DNA of 64,000 bases from [Anoxybacillus] calidus (GTDB lineage Bacteria > Bacillota > Bacilli > Bacillales > Anoxybacillaceae), in contig NZ_JACDUU010000004.1 of NCBI RefSeq assembly GCF_013760845.1, forward strand, positions 231,708-295,707, in the 5' to 3' direction. A model generated the notes under the pieces. The model saw nothing but the letters and a program-made list of their open reading frames with translations. It had not been told where the DNA came from and did not search any database. Below are positions 8,685 to 17,521 of this stretch, piece by piece. Within the stretch, counting starts at the first letter, position 1. Every line of letters starts with the position of its first letter. The translations under genes were made by a program, and so were the position numbers.

Positions 8685-9911
8685 TTAAGGTTCGAATACC
8701 ACTTTCATGGTTGAACCTTTTCCTTTGTTAATAACCGTTTGTAAGGCATCACGATAATTTTCCAAAGGAAAACGATGTGTTACCAATGGGGATAAATCTA
8801 CCTTTTCATTACGCATTAATTCAATGGCAATTTGTAACGTTCGCATCTTCTTTCCTCGATATTCATCAGTACTGTATGCAAAGCTTCCTTTAATATCCAG
8901 CTCATTAAACCAAACGGTTGTCCAATCGACACCGTCAATGATCCCTGCTAATCCCAACAGAACGACTTTTCCTCCATGTCTAGTAAAACGGAGCGCATCG
9001 TTTATACTTTGTTTATTACCGACACATTCAAAAATAAGATCGGCTCCACCTTGTACGACCGGATCACCAAAGAGCGGCTCTAACACGCTTGCATGAAGAG
9101 ATTTGGCTGTTTCGTAAATATAGTTTTTATTTTTTGTAAGATAAATGATTTCATCTGCACCATAGTGGGAAGCAAGTTGCGCTTGAAAGGCGTGTTTGGC
9201 CAAAACGACTATTCTGCAAGGAATTTCAAGTGCTCGAATAGCAGCGACAACGCAAATCCCTATTGCACCTGCTCCAATGACCAATACCGTATCATCCTTT
9301 TTCGGAGGATTCCGCAAAACCGCATGCAGGGCACAGCTAAAAGGCTCTACCAACACACCGTTTAAATCATTTACATTATCAGGAAGATTCAATACTTGAC
9401 TTTTATGTGCCACAAGATAAGATCCCCAGCTTCCGCCGGTGTCACGGCAAGTGCCTATTAACATCCCTGGTGAAATTTCACCTTCGGTCATAAAATGACA
9501 AAGGCTATAATCCCCCCGTTGACAATTAGGGCAAGGATCTGCAATCCCTCTTGTTATACATGATAATATTGGATCAATGACTACCCGGTCTCCCACATGA
9601 ATGTTTTCCACTTTTGAACCAACTTCTTCAATCGTTCCTACCACTTCATGTCCAATCGTAAATGGAAAAGACGCAAACGGAGAAGTGGTTGGACTATCAT
9701 TTAAAAGGATAAGATTTAAGTCACTTCCACAGATTCCTCCGTACTTTACCTTTACTTTTACCCATTCATCGTTTGGAAGTTTGGGCACTTCTACACGGCG
9801 TAATCGAACGCAGGATAATCTCGAATTCCAATAAAAAGATTTTGAAAGTTTCCCCATCATTTTACTTAAAACATACCGCGGTACACTGTATTCAAATTGA
9901 ATGGAATTCAT
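8685..9911 (-). CDS. Zinc-dependent medium-chain alcohol dehydrogenase
   Basis: A 408-residue MDR enzyme. The catalytic zinc site is marked by Cys61 (GGICGSD) and His88-Glu89 (IGHEVVG). A structural zinc lobe has Cys118, Cys127, Cys130 and Cys138, with a longer gap than usual between the first two. The NAD(P) motif VIGAGAIG follows near residue 215. An N-terminal extension of about 40 residues precedes the usual domain start. It should oxidise an alcohol or polyol, or reduce the carbonyl; pairing with the downstream aldolase fits a short carbohydrate or glycerol-type route. Start ATG 9911 has AGGTGA at 7-bp spacing. Confidence 0.82.
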   Translation of the reverse strand: MNSIQFEYSVPRYVLSKMMGKLSKSFYWNSRLSCVRLRRVEVPKLPNDEWVKVKVKYGGICGSDLNLILLNDSPTTSPFASFPFTIGHEVVGTIEEVGSKVENIHVGDRVVIDPILSCITRGIADPCPNCQRGDYSLCHFMTEGEISPGMLIGTCRDTGGSWGSYLVAHKSQVLNLPDNVNDLNGVLVEPFSCALHAVLRNPPKKDDTVLVIGAGAIGICVVAAIRALEIPCRIVVLAKHAFQAQLASHYGADEIIYLTKNKNYIYETAKSLHASVLEPLFGDPVVQGGADLIFECVGNKQSINDALRFTRHGGKVVLLGLAGIIDGVDWTTVWFNELDIKGSFAYSTDEYRGKKMRTLQIAIELMRNEKVDLSPLVTHRFPLENYRDALQTVINKGKGSTMKVVFEP

Positions 9912-10037
9912 TTTTACATCACCTACATTATATGGAACATTTTTCATAGTAAGTATAATTTATGCTTTAGAGTAGAAAATATACATAACAACTGATTTAA
10001 ATAACGTTTTCCTTATAAGGTAATTAGGTGAAGAAGT

Positions 10038-10622
10038 ATGTTCTATACAAGTATGAGATGGCTTTTAAAAATAATCTTATGTTTCATTTTTCGAATTGAA
10101 GTCATTGGTATAAAAAATTTTCCTAAAAATGGTCCAGTCATTGTGGCAGCAAACCATACAAGCAATTATGATCCTGTTATTCTTTTCAGTATCTTTAACC
10201 GAAAAATTCATTTTTTAGCGAAAAAGGAACTGTTTCAGCGACGTATGACCAATTGGTTTTTTCAAAAACTTCATGCTATTCCTGTTGACCGACAAAGCGG
10301 AGTTGTCATTCGTCCAGTCCGCCGTTCCTTAAAGGTGATTGAAAATGGGGAAGTACTTGGAATTTTCCCTGAAGGTAAAAGATGTAAAAATGGGGAAAGT
10401 GTCAATCCGAAAAAAGGGGTAGCTTTTTTCGGGTTAAAAACAGGAGCGCCTGTTCTTCCGGTTGCGATTATTTTTCTGGATACGAAAAAGTGGATTCGAA
10501 AGCCAGTAAAAGTTGTTATAGGGCCAATGATGTATTTAAACGAACTTAAAAGGTCAGATTATGCCGTACTTGCAGAGGCTGTTATGAATCGCTCAAGAGA
10601 ACTTAGAGAAATGTATACGTAA
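10038..10622 (+). CDS. 1-acyl-glycerol-3-phosphate acyltransferase family (PlsC-like)
   Basis: A 194-residue membrane-associated acyltransferase. The catalytic HX4D motif is HTSNYD (40-45) and the phosphate-binding FPEGKR block is at 110-115; a hydrophobic N-terminal segment precedes them. The family transfers an acyl chain from acyl-ACP or acyl-CoA to the sn-2 position of lysophosphatidate or a related lipid. ATG 10038 follows AGGTGAAG. It is divergent from the dehydrogenase and upstream of a lipid kinase on the same strand, so it may be an accessory paralogue serving a special lipid. Confidence 0.88.
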   Translation: MFYTSMRWLLKIILCFIFRIEVIGIKNFPKNGPVIVAANHTSNYDPVILFSIFNRKIHFLAKKELFQRRMTNWFFQKLHAIPVDRQSGVVIRPVRRSLKVIENGEVLGIFPEGKRCKNGESVNPKKGVAFFGLKTGAPVLPVAIIFLDTKKWIRKPVKVVIGPMMYLNELKRSDYAVLAEAVMNRSRELREMYT

Positions 10623-10993
10623 GTTGACAATTTAAATAAAAACTTGCTCAGTGGTTTCGGTTACTGGATATTTTTTCTCTTGTTGCTCACTACACCATTT
10701 CTTCATCAAACGTTTTTCTCCCGGAAAGATATGACGGTAAACTTAGACGGAGAAAAAAGCAGCTCAATCACTTGTATTTGAGCATATTCGTGTATTTGTC
10801 CCCTTGAGCTGTTTGAATATTTTCCTTATCAGGAGGGAAAAATTGTTATTAAGAAAGTAGACGGTAAAATGGCGAAATTAATGAAAATAATCCTAAGTTA
10901 TGGAATGATCTTTTTAACCATGCGCAATAAAACCGATTTTCGCATATCTTGTAACACTTTCACCATCTCTTATAAAAAGGAAAGATCTATAGT
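10623..10993. other. Gene-poor spacer with possible decayed ORF
   Basis: 371 bp without a convincing gene. A strong CAGGAGGG ribosome-site-like sequence near 10832 leads into a frame that stops after five codons. Another frame reads about 35 sensible residues (PYQEGKIVIKKVDGKMAKLM...) but lacks an intact upstream part. This looks like the frameshifted remains of a small gene; the parent family is not recognisable. Confidence 0.3.
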
Positions 10994-11881
10994 ATGTATT
11001 ATTTTATTGTCAATAGAGTCTCAGGAAACGGAAAAGGACTAAAAGTTTGGAAAAAGGTTGAGAAGTTGCTTAAAGAAAAACGGGTAAATTATCAAGTGCG
11101 TTTTACCGAACGACCAAAACATGCAGTAGAAATCGCTAAAGAGTTTTCTTCTGAAAAATGTGATGCTGTTGTTGCTATAGGTGGAGATGGTACAATCCAT
11201 GATGTTGCTAACGGATTAATCGGTTCGAATATACCTTTGGGTATTATTCCTGCAGGATCGGGAAATGATCTCGCAAGGGCTCTTGATATACCAATGGACT
11301 ATAAAAAGGCATTAGAACGAATTTTAATGGGAAAGCAAAGAACTATTGATGTTGGAAGAATTGGTAAAGAATACTGCATTACTGTAACAGGGATCGGTTT
11401 TGACGGTAAAGTTGCTGATGTAAACAATTCTTCCAAATATAAAAATTGGTTAAATTTCATTAAATTAGGTGCCCTTTCGTATGGATTTAGCGTCTTGCAT
11501 GTTTTATTAAACTATCGTCCTGTCAATATTCAATTAAAGGTTGATGGGAAGAGCTTCGTTTTTTTTAATGTATGGTTAATTGCCATTGCCAATATCCCGA
11601 ATTACGGAGGAGGTATTAGAATATGTCCGGATGCTTGTTATAATGATGGGCTTTTTGACATTTGTATCGTACACAACATAACAAAATGGGAGCTGTTACG
11701 CATGTTTCCAAAGGCGTATAAAGGCAAACATGTTTTTCATCCTAGTGTAACCATGATAAAAGGAAAACACGTAGAAGTTACCTCTGGATGGCCAGTTATT
11801 GTCCAAAGCGATGGCGAGATCCTCACTAAAACTCCAGTGAATGTGATGATTCAGAAGGAGGCATTGCTGATCATTTCATAG
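10994..11881 (+). CDS. Diacylglycerol kinase family lipid kinase
   Basis: A 295-residue DAGK-catalytic protein. The nucleotide-binding motif GGDGT is at 63-67 and the signature GSGNDLARAL at 88-97. The C-terminal beta-sandwich lobe contains the usual NYGGGIRICPDA block. Family members (DgkB, YegS, B. subtilis YtlR) phosphorylate diacylglycerol or other lipid alcohols with ATP at the inner membrane face. AAGGAAAG precedes ATG 10994. It follows the acyltransferase and faces the glycosyltransferase across a repeat element; all three act on glycerolipids. Confidence 0.88.
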   Translation: MYYFIVNRVSGNGKGLKVWKKVEKLLKEKRVNYQVRFTERPKHAVEIAKEFSSEKCDAVVAIGGDGTIHDVANGLIGSNIPLGIIPAGSGNDLARALDIPMDYKKALERILMGKQRTIDVGRIGKEYCITVTGIGFDGKVADVNNSSKYKNWLNFIKLGALSYGFSVLHVLLNYRPVNIQLKVDGKSFVFFNVWLIAIANIPNYGGGIRICPDACYNDGLFDICIVHNITKWELLRMFPKAYKGKHVFHPSVTMIKGKHVEVTSGWPVIVQSDGEILTKTPVNVMIQKEALLIIS

Positions 11882-12051
11882 AGTGGTGACAGCCATAAAA
11901 GATTTTTAAGCTGCTTAGAGTGAACACCACCGAAGCTGTCAACAGGCGCAAAATATATTTTATTTTTTGATTGGTATTTTTGTTTAGCGATTCCTTCAAC
12001 ATAAAAAAATAGTAGATAAGCATTCATAAATTTTGCCGTCAAACTCCAGAT

Positions 12052-12156
12052 TCTGATCCAAAAGTGTCTGACCTCCCGTGAAATCCATAATAGTGTTCTC
12101 ATCTAACGTTATGTGCTATAGAGTCTAACACTTTGCTTTAGGATCAGACACTTATG
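12052..12156 (+). repeat. Family A dispersed repeat, copy A1
   Basis: Forward copy of the family A core: left end AAGTGTCTGACCTC, right end TCTAACACTTTGC, with the outer GATCC/GGATC arms only weakly kept. It lies between the convergent ends of the lipid kinase and the glycosyltransferase genes. Confidence 0.75.
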
Positions 12157-12165
12157 TCACATCAT

Positions 12166-13293
12166 CTACAAAATACTTTCCGGAATAAGCTGGTTAACAA
12201 TAAATTTGGCACTTGCCAATGGGTCTATTTTTTGTTGAAATTGCCTTATTTTATTGTGTAAAAACTCCAACTCTTGTGGAGAAAAAAGTAATTTTTCGAT
12301 CAAACGATCAATATAATTTGTATCATCAATTTTTATAGCCAATTGATTATTGATTAAAAAATCACAATTTTTTTCTTCATGACCAGGGATTGGTTGATAT
12401 ATATACATAGGCAGCCCCTTTGATAAAGCTTCAAAACAGGTCAATCCACCCGGTTTTGTAATAAGTAAATCAGCCGCTTCCATCCACTCGTCAATGTGGT
12501 TAACGAACCCTAAAATATGAAAATGAGGATGATGGAACATTTTATCTCTTAACAGTGCGGTTCTTAGTGCTTTGTTGAATCCAGTACATATGATGACCTG
12601 AATTTTTTCTTTCCATTTTAAAAGAGCATGAGCAATTGGCTCGATTCCTCCTAATCCTAATCCTCCTCCCATGATGATGACGGTAGGAATATTTTTCAAT
12701 TTTAATTTTTTTCGCATTTCCTGTTTGTTTTTCTTTATCCAAAAATTCGACCTTATTGGCAAGCCCGTTACTACAATCCGATTTTTTGGAATTCCCATAT
12801 TTATTAATTGATTATACGTATCCTCACTCGATACCAAATATACATCTACCTCTGGATGAACCCATGCTCCATGAACATGAAAATCAGTGATCACCGAACA
12901 AAGAGTAAACCTATAACCCATCCTCTTTAGTCGGGATACAGATGAGCTGGTAAATGGATGAGTGCAAATAATAAGGTGAGGTTTTTCCTGATTAAGAAGA
13001 ACTTCAATTTGTCGATGGAATAGCTGATAAATAACAAATTTTTTCCAATTAGAAAGAGGCTCGGTCTGTTTATAGCCATACATTTTTCCCCATAATGAAG
13101 GAGAGTGGACGATTATTTTGAGGTACGTATTAAGTAACATCTTTGTAGTAAGAGGATGAAGTGTTTGACCTACCTCTAAAATTTTTGTTTGGATGGAGGG
13201 TTCAAGATAAGAAATTCCTTGCATCAACGCTTCTGCAGCTTTTGTATGACCACTGCCAATGGCTTCTGATAGGATTAATACTTTCTTACTCAC
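12166..13293 (-). CDS. MGDG synthase-like glycosyltransferase (processive glucosyltransferase family)
   Basis: A 375-residue GT28/MurG-like enzyme. The N-terminal acceptor domain begins with the family loop GSGHTKAAEAL (13-23); the C-terminal donor domain has MGGGLGLGG near 213 and the UDP-binding KPGGLTCFEA near 290. Plant MGDG synthases and B. subtilis UgtP use UDP-sugars to glycosylate diacylglycerol, so a glycolipid product is likely; sugar and linkage are unknown. I chose GTG 13293, nine bases after AAGGGG, over a GTG three codons upstream that overlaps that ribosome site. It is the last gene of the accessory lipid block. Confidence 0.85.
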   Translation of the reverse strand: MSKKVLILSEAIGSGHTKAAEALMQGISYLEPSIQTKILEVGQTLHPLTTKMLLNTYLKIIVHSPSLWGKMYGYKQTEPLSNWKKFVIYQLFHRQIEVLLNQEKPHLIICTHPFTSSSVSRLKRMGYRFTLCSVITDFHVHGAWVHPEVDVYLVSSEDTYNQLINMGIPKNRIVVTGLPIRSNFWIKKNKQEMRKKLKLKNIPTVIIMGGGLGLGGIEPIAHALLKWKEKIQVIICTGFNKALRTALLRDKMFHHPHFHILGFVNHIDEWMEAADLLITKPGGLTCFEALSKGLPMYIYQPIPGHEEKNCDFLINNQLAIKIDDTNYIDRLIEKLLFSPQELEFLHNKIRQFQQKIDPLASAKFIVNQLIPESIL

Positions 13294-13798
13294 GAATGAC
13301 ACCCCCTTAACTCAATCATCTAATTTTAAGGATTTGCAATTTTGTCGATAATGGGCATCATATTCGCTAGACACTTTATGGGCACATTATCGTACTAAAA
13401 TAGCAAAACAATTGATACAAGTACTAATCTCTCATCGCAAGTTCCTCCAAAATAGTCGAAACTTGTTTGCTTAAATGTTTTTTATTGAGGTTATAAAGGA
13501 CATTTTTTGTATAATTGGTCAATCCAAGTTTTCTTATGAGCTTCAATTTATTCCCATAATTAATAACTTCTTCTTCATGATCATCTTCCCTCTCATTTGA
13601 TTAGACTAAGTAAAGTATGTTACAAAAACACGGAGTTTATGATGAGTTCAAAGATTAGATAATGGGGGAATATCAGCCAAGTATGTTAGAGGGGACGATT
13701 CCATTTTCCTTTATATTTTCAAATTATTACCTGTTATGATTTCTTAAATTTAAGTTTAATTAATGGATGTCTACTATATTACAAGGAGGCAACAATAA
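13294..13798. other. AT-rich spacer between glycosyltransferase and DUF1657 gene
   Basis: About 500 bp with no intact gene. It contains a gene fragment on the minus strand (13424-13600, listed separately) and a T-rich stretch before the DUF1657 ribosome site. No tRNA, terminator or repeat copy is evident. Confidence 0.5.
13424..13600 (-). pseudogene. Possible 3' gene fragment
   Basis: An open minus-strand frame of 58 codons reads like real protein (EEEVINYGNKLKLIRKLG ... VSTILEELAMRD, then stop). It has no plausible start codon or ribosome site and is preceded by a stop. It may be the end of a truncated gene left from a rearrangement. Family not recognised. Confidence 0.25.
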
Positions 13799-13996
13799 AT
13801 GACAGTTGGAACTCAAGTTCAACAAACTTTAGCAGGTTTAAAAAGTGCCCAGGCAAGTTTTGAAACGTTTGCTCTTCAAACTGATAACCAGCAAGCAAAA
13901 CAAATGTACCAGCAAACGGCACAACAAACTCAACAAATTCAGCAAGAAGAACCGCAGTATAATCAAAATCAACAGCAACAACAACAGAAGCAATAA
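13799..13996 (+). CDS. DUF1657 domain protein with glutamine-rich tail
   Basis: The first 45 residues (MTVGTQVQQTLAGLKSAQAS..., FALQTDNQQAKQMY) match the DUF1657 family. Known members end in a conserved linker of about 15 residues before EEPQY. Here that linker is nearly absent and the protein ends in an Asn/Gln-rich tail (QNQQQQQQKQ). DUF1657 genes occur in Bacillus sporulation loci, including the mobile spoVA-2mob operon, but no spoVA gene is nearby. AAGGAGG lies 9 bp before ATG. Confidence 0.75.
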   Translation: MTVGTQVQQTLAGLKSAQASFETFALQTDNQQAKQMYQQTAQQTQQIQQEEPQYNQNQQQQQQKQ

Positions 13997-14179
13997 ATCA
14001 AATAAAAATTCCAATTTGGGTGTAGGCAAGGATTAATTTTTATCACTTCGCTATTCTGTCCAGTATTCGAGACTCCCCTTTAACTTTTCGATTTTGGACA
14101 CTTATCAGCTTGACTTTTCACCTTCTATTGTTGAGCCATATTGTTTACCAATATACTTAAAGGGGTTCCTAACAGTCTG

Positions 14180-14209
14180 AAAGCCTTTTGCTTTTTAGCA
14201 AAAGGCTTT
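14180..14209. terminator. Hairpin between DUF1657 gene and ytpB
   Basis: Stem AAAGCCTTTTGCT / AGCAAAAGGCTTT adjacent to the ytpB stop. The U-tract is modest on both strands. The stem sequence is nearly the same as that of the ytqAB terminator. Confidence 0.6.
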
Positions 14210-15289
14210 CTATTTCGTAAACAGTGGATAAATTTTTTGCCACGTCCGGTATGCCCGACCGTTCCAATAGAAAAAGTAAGAAATTTTCCCGCCAAATTTG
14301 ATTAAATGCTTCGCTAGTTTCTTGACATCTTTTTGTTGCTGGACTTTGTCATCGGATAAATACAAGCCGAGCAAGCCGCGATTGATTAAACGATGAAATT
14401 GTTCATTCGGCAATCCAGCGATATGTTTATCCGCCTCTTCGATAAAATGGCGCAATCGCTCCATCAACGAAGAATGATGCGGATAGTAGAAACAAAAATT
14501 TAAATCTCCGCCTAAACGATCTTCCTCTTGATCAATGAAATAATCGAGCAAAATATGTAATCCCTGAATGTATGGAAAATAACCGTTGCGCACTTTTAAC
14601 GCCATTTCTTCATCAAACTTTTCGGTAAAAGCATAGGCTACTAAACAGAAAATACCGAGTGTAGAACCAGAACACGCGGAAAACTCATACCATTCCATTG
14701 GCGGAAGATTGTCTTTGTATTGGTTAAACCATTGTTTAAGCCGTGGTACACGCTCGTCCACTTTCACATGTTTATGCACTTGTAAATCACAATAATAACT
14801 AGCTAACTCCTGCAAAAACGGCGCAATTTTTTCATAATGCTTTACTTTTTTTAATACGTCTTGGCATGTTTGCACAAGTTCGTGAAGGTAGCCGCCGTCA
14901 TCTTGTTCTTGGCGGTGCCGATAATAATTTTTTACTTTCGCATCTATACATAAGGCATCCGGCATTGAGTCATGGAGAGCGCGGAAATCGAGGGGGTCTA
15001 GCGATGTACTTCGGTCGCATAAATTATCAAGATAATCACTAATCGTTTGATAAGCGACAATAAAACGAATGCATTCCGCCATATCCGCTTCTGCCAAGAT
15101 CGAAAGAATCGCTCCCCCTTCGCAATGAAATGCCTTTGTATGAATGCTTGCTAGCGCCTGTTTCCGCAATTCGCGATCAGGAATGGATTCTGCTTTTTGC
15201 TTCCAGTATGCTAACTCGCGATGCACAATCGGAAATACATCACGATATACTTTTTTCATTAAGCTAACAGGATGAGTAGGGATTTTCAA
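14210..15289 (-). CDS. ytpB: Tetraprenyl-beta-curcumene synthase (YtpB, DUF2600)
   Basis: A 359-residue all-helical protein of the family characterised in B. subtilis, where YtpB is a large-terpene synthase converting heptaprenyl diphosphate to tetraprenyl-beta-curcumene, the precursor of C35 sesquarterpenes. The Asp-rich segment DYLDNLCD and the conserved HCEGGAIL block are visible; there is no classical DDXXD. I prefer the TTG at 15289, seven bases after GAGGTG, over upstream in-frame codons, since it begins at KIPTHPVSL as in known members. ytpA lies upstream on the same strand. Confidence 0.85.
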   Translation of the reverse strand: MKIPTHPVSLMKKVYRDVFPIVHRELAYWKQKAESIPDRELRKQALASIHTKAFHCEGGAILSILAEADMAECIRFIVAYQTISDYLDNLCDRSTSLDPLDFRALHDSMPDALCIDAKVKNYYRHRQEQDDGGYLHELVQTCQDVLKKVKHYEKIAPFLQELASYYCDLQVHKHVKVDERVPRLKQWFNQYKDNLPPMEWYEFSACSGSTLGIFCLVAYAFTEKFDEEMALKVRNGYFPYIQGLHILLDYFIDQEEDRLGGDLNFCFYYPHHSSLMERLRHFIEEADKHIAGLPNEQFHRLINRGLLGLYLSDDKVQQQKDVKKLAKHLIKFGGKISYFFYWNGRAYRTWQKIYPLFTK

Positions 15290-15397
15290 AAAGCTCACCT
15301 CAGCTATCATAATTGTGCTAAATATGTTCGTATTTTAAACACTCATCTATTCTTGGCTCGTCCTACAATGCATTTTAATTCTATAAAAGGTGAGCCA

Positions 15398-16189
15398 CTA
15401 TTGTTGTAATTGCACTTGTGTATCAAAAAAAGCTTTTGCGTATAAAAATACTTGATCTCGTTCCGGCTCATTAAATATCTCGTGATAAAGCTTGTTCCAT
15501 TCTTTATAAACTTTTTCCGATATCGGCAGTTGATCAAACCACTCTTTGACAGCGACTTTGTCAACAATTTTATCGTCTCCACCTTGCATGAGCAACAATG
15601 GAATATCAGGAAATTTCCGGATATTTCTGTTTGCTAGATGGATCGCATGAATTAGTTCGCGATACCAACGTACCGATACTTTTGTAACATATAGAGAATC
15701 ATTTTTATCCATTTCATGAATCTCTTTATTTCTCGTTGCCATCTCTACCGATAAACCTGAATCAAATAACATCGACGGCATTATATAATTTAACAACTTT
15801 GAAAGTAAATCAAGTGATTTGGATGGATAAGTGACTAACCCTAAACATGGTGAAGAGAGAATAACCCCTTTAACAGACAATCGTTTTTCTTGTAAGGTTC
15901 GAATAACGACAAGTCCCCCCAGACTATGGCCAAGAAGGAAAATTGGCAGATGAAATGCTTTAGCCGCCTCTACCCAATCAGCAACTTCATTAATATATTC
16001 ATCAAACGATTCAATATGTCCTCGTTTCCGCCTTGTCGTTGTGCCTTGTCCTGGTAAATCCCCCATAACAACGTGATATCCACTTGAACGCCACATTTCA
16101 ATTAGCCACTTGTAACGTCCGTGATGCTCAGCCGCACCGTGAACAATGACAATTGTTCCTTTCGCATTGTCTGCTTCCCATTTCCACAT
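15398..16189 (-). CDS. ytpA: Alpha/beta hydrolase, lysophospholipase-like (YtpA)
   Basis: A 263-residue serine hydrolase with oxyanion region VHGAAEHHGRY (16-26), nucleophile elbow GHSLGG (87-92, Ser89), acid DDK near 214 and a C-terminal His in the LYHEIFNE segment. B. subtilis YtpA is described as a phospholipase needed for the phospholipid antibiotic bacilysocin; the same activity is plausible but untested here. ATG follows AGGAGG. It precedes ytpB on the same strand with a 108-bp gap, as in B. subtilis. Confidence 0.87.
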   Translation of the reverse strand: MWKWEADNAKGTIVIVHGAAEHHGRYKWLIEMWRSSGYHVVMGDLPGQGTTTRRKRGHIESFDEYINEVADWVEAAKAFHLPIFLLGHSLGGLVVIRTLQEKRLSVKGVILSSPCLGLVTYPSKSLDLLSKLLNYIMPSMLFDSGLSVEMATRNKEIHEMDKNDSLYVTKVSVRWYRELIHAIHLANRNIRKFPDIPLLLMQGGDDKIVDKVAVKEWFDQLPISEKVYKEWNKLYHEIFNEPERDQVFLYAKAFFDTQVQLQQ

Positions 16190-16289
16190 TATGAATTCCT
16201 CCTAGCTGTTGACGTTTACGAATGACAAAAAAATTTGTACACTAAACTTAAATATATTTTCCAAATTTATAACGAAAGGAAATGAAACG

Positions 16290-16805
16290 ATGATTTACCC
16301 GTATAAAGGTAAGTACCCGAAAATTGCTGATTCCGCCTTTATTGCCGATTACGTCACCATCACTGGCGATGTCACTATTGGCGAAGAAACAAGCATTTGG
16401 TTTAATACGGTCATTCGCGGTGACGTGGCACCAACCATCATCGGCAACCGTGTCAATATTCAAGATAACTCGGTTTTGCACCAAAGTCCAAATCATCCGC
16501 TTATCATTGAAGACGATGTAACAGTCGGTCATCAAGTTATTTTACACAGTTCTATTATTAGAAAAAACGCGTTAATCGGTATGGGCTCCATTATTTTAGA
16601 CGGGGCAGAAATTGGCGAAGGCGCATTTGTCGGCGCCGGCAGTCTCGTTCCTCAAGGAAAAAAAATCCCCCCATATACCCTTGCTTTTGGCCGTCCAGCA
16701 AAAGTTATTCGCGAACTAACAGAAGAAGATCAACGAGAAATGGAACGCATCCGCCGCGAATACGTTGAGAAAGGTCAATATTATAAATCCTTGCAACAAA
16801 AATAA
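16290..16805 (+). CDS. ytoA: Gamma-carbonic anhydrase-like hexapeptide-repeat protein (YtoA)
   Basis: A 171-residue left-handed beta-helix protein with many hexapeptide repeats (VTITGD VTIGEE and similar). The three zinc-ligand histidines of gamma-class carbonic anhydrases are kept in LHQSPNH, VGHQV and LHSS. Activity in this subfamily is often not demonstrated. Start ATG 16290 has AAAGGA nine bases upstream; an open upstream extension of 27 codons is AT-rich and reads over the promoter region. Confidence 0.88.
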   Translation: MIYPYKGKYPKIADSAFIADYVTITGDVTIGEETSIWFNTVIRGDVAPTIIGNRVNIQDNSVLHQSPNHPLIIEDDVTVGHQVILHSSIIRKNALIGMGSIILDGAEIGEGAFVGAGSLVPQGKKIPPYTLAFGRPAKVIRELTEEDQREMERIRREYVEKGQYYKSLQQK

Positions 16806-16811
16806 TCGTAC

Positions 16812-16845
16812 AAAAACCGCGCTGAATAATGAAGCGTGGTTTTTC
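16812..16845 (+). terminator. Terminator of ytoA
   Basis: Stem AAAACCGCGCT / AGCGTGGTTTT followed by T residues, directly after the ytoA stop. Confidence 0.75.
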
Positions 16846-16951
16846 AATTTTAGCTAAATAAAAAACTTACAATTTTTACAATAAATTCGTATTATCTAAA
16901 CATTATTGTTTTACTATATAAATGAGACATTTCCTTAAAGGAGTTTGAGAA

Positions 16952-17491
16952 ATGATGACAAAATTTCTGAATCATGTTTACGATTTAGAATGTCGGATTT
17001 TCCGCAGTATCAACCGCCATTTTGACCGTAAATTTTTAAATCTTTATTTCCGTTATATTACCCATATTGGCGGAGCTACATTTTCGATTTTAACAGTAAT
17101 ATTAGCTATATTTCTATTCCCGCAAGATTGGCGCATGACCGCTGTTGCAAGCGCTTGTTCATTAACGATTAGTCATATCCCTGTTGCCATCATGAAACGC
17201 CTCTATCCTCGTCAAAGGCCATATTTAATATTAGATGAAACAAAAGTATTACAAAATCCGTTGAAAGACCATTCCTTTCCATCTGGACATACAACAGCTG
17301 TATTCTCGGTGGTAGTCCCAATTTTGCTAAGCTTTCCACACTTATCTTTTTTGCTTCTCCCCCTTGCCATTAGTGTCGCTCTTTCAAGAATTTATTTAGG
17401 GCTGCATTATCCATCTGATGTTCTTGCAGGCTGCCTGCTTGGAACCATTGTTGGTATTTTATCTTTTAATAGCATACATTCCTTATTTTAA
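16952..17491 (+). CDS. PAP2-family membrane phosphatase
   Basis: A 179-residue membrane protein with the three phosphatase motifs: KRLYPRQRP (82-90), PSGHTT (110-115) and SRIYLGLHYPSD (145-156). Family members dephosphorylate undecaprenyl diphosphate, phosphatidate or phosphatidylglycerol phosphate on the outer membrane face. Substrate cannot be chosen from sequence. The next gene, a GT4 glycosyltransferase, starts about 30 bp downstream, so the two form a likely operon, perhaps working on one lipid. AAAGGAG precedes ATG. Confidence 0.88.
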   Translation: MMTKFLNHVYDLECRIFRSINRHFDRKFLNLYFRYITHIGGATFSILTVILAIFLFPQDWRMTAVASACSLTISHIPVAIMKRLYPRQRPYLILDETKVLQNPLKDHSFPSGHTTAVFSVVVPILLSFPHLSFLLLPLAISVALSRIYLGLHYPSDVLAGCLLGTIVGILSFNSIHSLF

Positions 17492-17521
17492 AATCTATTA
17501 CCGAATAGCGGAGGGGATATG

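Noticed and set aside
10949..10976. TTGTAA-16-TATAAA as promoter of the lipid kinase
   Set aside because: The transcript would start on top of the ribosome site, leaving no room for initiation.
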